A stretch of DNA of 18,068 nucleotides from Atopobium sp. (GTDB lineage: Bacteria; Actinomycetota; Coriobacteriia; Coriobacteriales; Atopobiaceae). Where the stretch lies: the NCBI GenBank assembly GCA_015259045.1, contig JABZHD010000010.1:1-18068 (forward strand), given 5' to 3'. Both the position numbers and the translations under genes were made by a program. A model generated the notes under the pieces. That model was given only the letters and a program-made list of their open reading frames with translations. It had not been told where the DNA came from and searched no databases. How positions within the stretch are numbered: position 1 is the stretch's first letter; every line of letters starts with the position of its first letter. Shown here piece by piece: positions 16,468 through 18,068 of this stretch.

Positions 16468-16622
16468 GTGCAAACTCCTTGAACAAACGTTGGTGAAAGC
16501 AACGCTTTCATGCGTGTTTAATTGGATTATCACTGCGGTTCCTAAGCTTTTGCCTAAGCGAAGTGGTTGGGAACCCGCTTGTGTGATGGGAACTACTATG
16601 CCACAACTTATAGTGTTTGGGT
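16468..16622 (-). promoter_or_regulatory. Long structured 5' leader of nrdD
   Basis: If transcription starts near 16622, the leader is about 155 nt. On the minus strand AAGCG-GGTT, a CCC loop and AACC-(ACTT bulge)-CGCTT form a nine-pair hairpin (16580-16556). Part of the same 5' arm, GCGG(G)TTCC, can instead pair with GGAACCGC nearer the gene (about 16541-16534). Between them is a direct repeat of GCTTAGG (16559-16553 and 16547-16541). Nearer the start codon, TGAAAGC-GTT-GCTTTCA (16510-16494) competes with CGTTG/CAACG. No known riboswitch consensus was recognised. Confidence 0.45.
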
Positions 16623-16628
16623 TCGAGA

Positions 16629-16677
16629 ACTATAACAATATATTGTGAAATTTCCACACGAATACAAAATTATGTAT
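16629..16677 (-). promoter_or_regulatory. nrdD promoter with two NrdR-box-like palindromes
   Basis: The first palindrome has the perfect 12-bp core ACAATATATTGT (16635-16646). Its surrounding 16 bp (16633-16648) match the published NrdR box pattern ACACWATATATWGTGT at 13 positions by eye. The second, at 16662-16677, is palindromic at 14 of 16 positions and matches at about 11. Their centres are 29 bp apart, slightly less than the usual 31-32. On the minus strand an extended -10, TGT-TATAGT, occupies 16637-16629 and overlaps the first box, which fits repression by the ATP-cone repressor NrdR. Confidence 0.7.
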
Positions 16678-16857
16678 TGACACGTTGCGGCAACCAATAT
16701 CTCTGCAGGTAGAAAATTAGCTAGAAACTTCGCTAATTACAAAATTTATTAATGGTCATAAAATAATTCGATTTTTTGTAAGTAGGCATTCGTCGCCTTT
16801 CACAAATGCGCCACAATTCACCCCTCAGTACTCACTTTTGTTGGGCGTTTGGGGACT
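16678..16857. other. AT-rich intergenic sequence between the nrdD promoter and a glycosyltransferase terminator
   Basis: No coding frame with a ribosome-binding site was seen in these 180 bp, which form part of the 423-bp gap 16468-16890. One inverted repeat, AATTAGC (16715-16721) with GCTAATT (16732-16738), has a 10-nt loop. The rest is AT-rich on the left and mixed on the right, with no further structure that I can support. It may hold upstream elements of the nrdD promoter. Confidence 0.4.
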
Positions 16858-16885
16858 AAAAAAGCCGACACAAAATGTCGGCTTT
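16858..16885 (-). terminator. Rho-independent terminator after the GT2 gene
   Basis: GCCGACA (16864-16870), a CAAAA loop and TGTCGGC (16876-16882) form a stem that flanking A and T extend to 10 bp. On the minus strand a run of six T follows. It lies immediately after the stop of the glycosyltransferase gene. Confidence 0.93.
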
Positions 16886-16890
16886 GGTGG

Positions 16891-17880
16891 CTAGTCTAGT
16901 GGAGGCTGTGGACGCCAGGTCGCATCTTTATAGATAAGGCGTGCATCCTTCCAGCCCTTTATAAGGCGAGAAAGACCAGACGAGAAGTGTGCTCTGTCTA
17001 CCAAAATGAGTCGAATAATCTCTTTTGCAAAGGTCAGAGCGGTGCCAACACCAAAGAGCACAGGGTTGTAATCACCGTGAACCTGGAAGTAACGGGCAAT
17101 ATAGCCGCGGTTACGTGTGATGTAATAGCGCGTCATATCAGAGGTTGAATTAAGCTGACGCACAGAACCAATACTCTGACCAGGAACTTCTCGACATCTT
17201 GAAAGAACAAAATCTGGAATCAAAATAGGCTGCGTTACCTTGCTGGCCAAATAGCCATATAAGGCGTCATCCCAGTAGATAAAGAAACGCGCATCAGGTA
17301 GGCCAATCTTTTGCACTACAGAGCGCTTAAAGCAGGCACCCTCAAAGCACATAACATTACATTCGCGGTACGCAACGCCATCAAAACCAGCCTTTGCCAG
17401 CGGATTATAGATGCCCAAAGCGGTACTAAAACGATACTGCCAGAAGAAAGGACCACCATCAAAGTCGTAACGCTGGCCCTGGATGACCTCAGCCTTATCT
17501 GACCATGCGTCAAGCTTATCAAGACCATCAGGCAGCACAGCTACGTCATCGTCCATAACCCAGAACCACTCAGCGCCCAGCTCATAACCTACGCGCACAC
17601 CCTCAGAGAAGCCGCCGGAACCACCGGTGTTTTGCTCCATAGGTACGTAACACACGCGATTAGTGCCACCGTGAGCGTCGGGATCATCAGTGGTTTCTCC
17701 CCACGTGGTTTTGACCTTCTCCGAAAACTCAGACACAAGAGCGGACGTCTGAGGGGAGTTCTCGTTGTCCACAACAATGATGCGCCATGGTGCCTGCGTA
17801 AGCTGCGTAATGGAATTAAGCAGGTTAGAGAGCAGTTCCTGGCGTTTAAAGGTAACTATGACAAGGGCGGTGCGCTTCAT
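16891..17880 (-). CDS. Family 2 glycosyltransferase, galactofuranosyl/rhamnosyl-transferase-like
   Basis: This is a 329-residue GT-A fold enzyme. It begins KRTALVIVTFKRQELL, with the nucleotide-sugar segment IIVVDNEN at 34-41, NTGGSGGFSEG at 84-94, and a metal-binding DDD at 110-112 (WVMDDDV). A probable catalytic WDD lies at 203-205. The NTGGSGGF and DDD pair is shared with GlfT-like galactofuranosyltransferases and RfbF-type rhamnosyltransferases, so transfer of a furanose or deoxyhexose onto a cell-wall or capsular glycan is likely. The C-terminal part has a hydrophobic amphipathic stretch (ALTFAKEIIRLILVD) that may associate with the membrane. GAGGAAAT is directly before the ATG. It has its own terminator and diverges from another GT2 gene. 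Confidence 0.93.
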   Translation of the reverse strand: MKRTALVIVTFKRQELLSNLLNSITQLTQAPWRIIVVDNENSPQTSALVSEFSEKVKTTWGETTDDPDAHGGTNRVCYVPMEQNTGGSGGFSEGVRVGYELGAEWFWVMDDDVAVLPDGLDKLDAWSDKAEVIQGQRYDFDGGPFFWQYRFSTALGIYNPLAKAGFDGVAYRECNVMCFEGACFKRSVVQKIGLPDARFFIYWDDALYGYLASKVTQPILIPDFVLSRCREVPGQSIGSVRQLNSTSDMTRYYITRNRGYIARYFQVHGDYNPVLFGVGTALTFAKEIIRLILVDRAHFSSGLSRLIKGWKDARLIYKDATWRPQPPLD

Positions 17881-17917
17881 ATTTCCTCAAAATGTGACTT
17901 CGTGAGTAAGTTGATGC

Positions 17918-17932
17918 CTTTATAGTATAAAG
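17918..17932. promoter_or_regulatory. AT-rich palindrome in the divergent glycosyltransferase promoter region
   Basis: CTTTATAGTATAAAG is a perfect 7+7 palindrome around a central G, in the 73-bp gap between the divergent GT2 genes. It offers a -10-like hexamer on each strand (TATAGT on plus, TATACT on minus). No good -35 is spaced correctly on either side, so use as a back-to-back promoter or an operator is tentative. Confidence 0.45.
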
Positions 17933-17953
17933 CAGCAATCAAAAGGAGTTTAG

Positions 17954-18068
17954 ATGAGTCACGCTCAAAACTACCAACCTTTAGTTTCTCTTGTTGTACC
18001 CATATACAACGTTGCAGACTATCTGGAGCAATGTCTGGCAAGCATTCAATCACAGAGCTACACAAACC
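17954..18068 (+). CDS. Family 2 glycosyltransferase (partial, N-terminus only)
   Basis: Thirty-eight codons are present before the window ends. The ATG follows AAGGAG with a five-base spacer. The peptide reads MSHAQNYQPLVSLVVPIYN and continues VADYLEQCLASIQSQSYTN. The VSLVVPIYN-ADYLEQCL-SI-QSY pattern is the hallmark first beta-strand and helix of GT2 sugar transferases. It diverges from the neighbouring GT2 gene and supports a surface-polysaccharide setting. Acceptor and donor cannot be judged. Confidence 0.88.
   Translation, partial: MSHAQNYQPLVSLVVPIYNVADYLEQCLASIQSQSYTN

Noticed and set aside
16530..16622. Cobalamin riboswitch in the nrdD leader
   Set aside because: Some GGAA and CCGC words recall the B12 element, but the ordered consensus boxes are missing on both strands.
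16605..16635. Possible tRNA T-arm (GTTCGAGA) in the nrdD upstream region
   Set aside because: The flanking bases do not form a T-stem, and no acceptor or anticodon arm fits around it.

Overview
The window looks like chromosomal DNA of a low-to-moderate GC, anaerobic or fermentative Gram-positive-type bacterium. My best guess is a coriobacterium close to Atopobium/Lancefieldella/Olsenella. This is inferred from AGGAG-type ribosome-binding sites, class III (oxygen-sensitive) ribonucleotide reductase, a Gram-positive-type Y-family polymerase with a YolD-like partner, a DegV protein and the overall protein flavour. No rRNA or other marker confirms it. No tRNA, CRISPR array, insertion sequence or prophage was seen. 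Almost everything is on the minus strand.

Layout, given left to right although minus-strand transcription runs right to left. (a) 1-2577: the first 859 codons of a very large glycosyltransferase running off the left edge. It joins a GT2 domain, a DUF4422 domain and a GT8 domain. It is missed by start-to-stop ORF calling because its stop lies outside the window. (b) 2658-7372: a MacB/FtsX-type ABC exporter (ATPase plus a 1110-residue permease with a roughly 280-residue coiled coil), preceded by a four-helix membrane protein with a Pro/Ala/Glu tail. (c) 7422-9552: a likely three-gene stress or repair operon of a DJ-1/PfpI protein, a Y-family translesion polymerase and a small YolD-like protein whose start overlaps the polymerase stop. 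(d) 9602-12368: a fermentation or envelope-lipid cluster of a DegV fatty-acid-binding protein, an iron-containing alcohol dehydrogenase and a stand-alone PTS EIIA, closed by a strong terminator. (e) 12509-13571: the only complete plus-strand gene, a DMT/EamA permease with its own promoter, ending at a bidirectional terminator. (f) 13589-16677: nrdD and nrdG, with two NrdR-box-like palindromes over an extended -10, a structured leader of about 155 nt, and a terminator-like hairpin plus a second palindrome between the two genes. (g) 16858-18068: a GT2 galactofuranosyl/rhamnosyl-type glycosyltransferase and, divergent to it, the first 38 codons of another GT2 enzyme. Glycosyltransferases at both ends suggest that the window lies in or beside a surface-polysaccharide region.

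The signals most worth following are regulatory. They are the NrdR-type control region and alternative hairpins ahead of nrdD, the terminator and palindrome separating nrdD from nrdG, and the inverted repeat over the putative promoter of the DJ-1/polymerase/YolD operon. I see no clear evidence of an entirely new system. The GT2-DUF4422-GT8 fusion and the DJ-1/polymerase linkage are the least ordinary coding arrangements.
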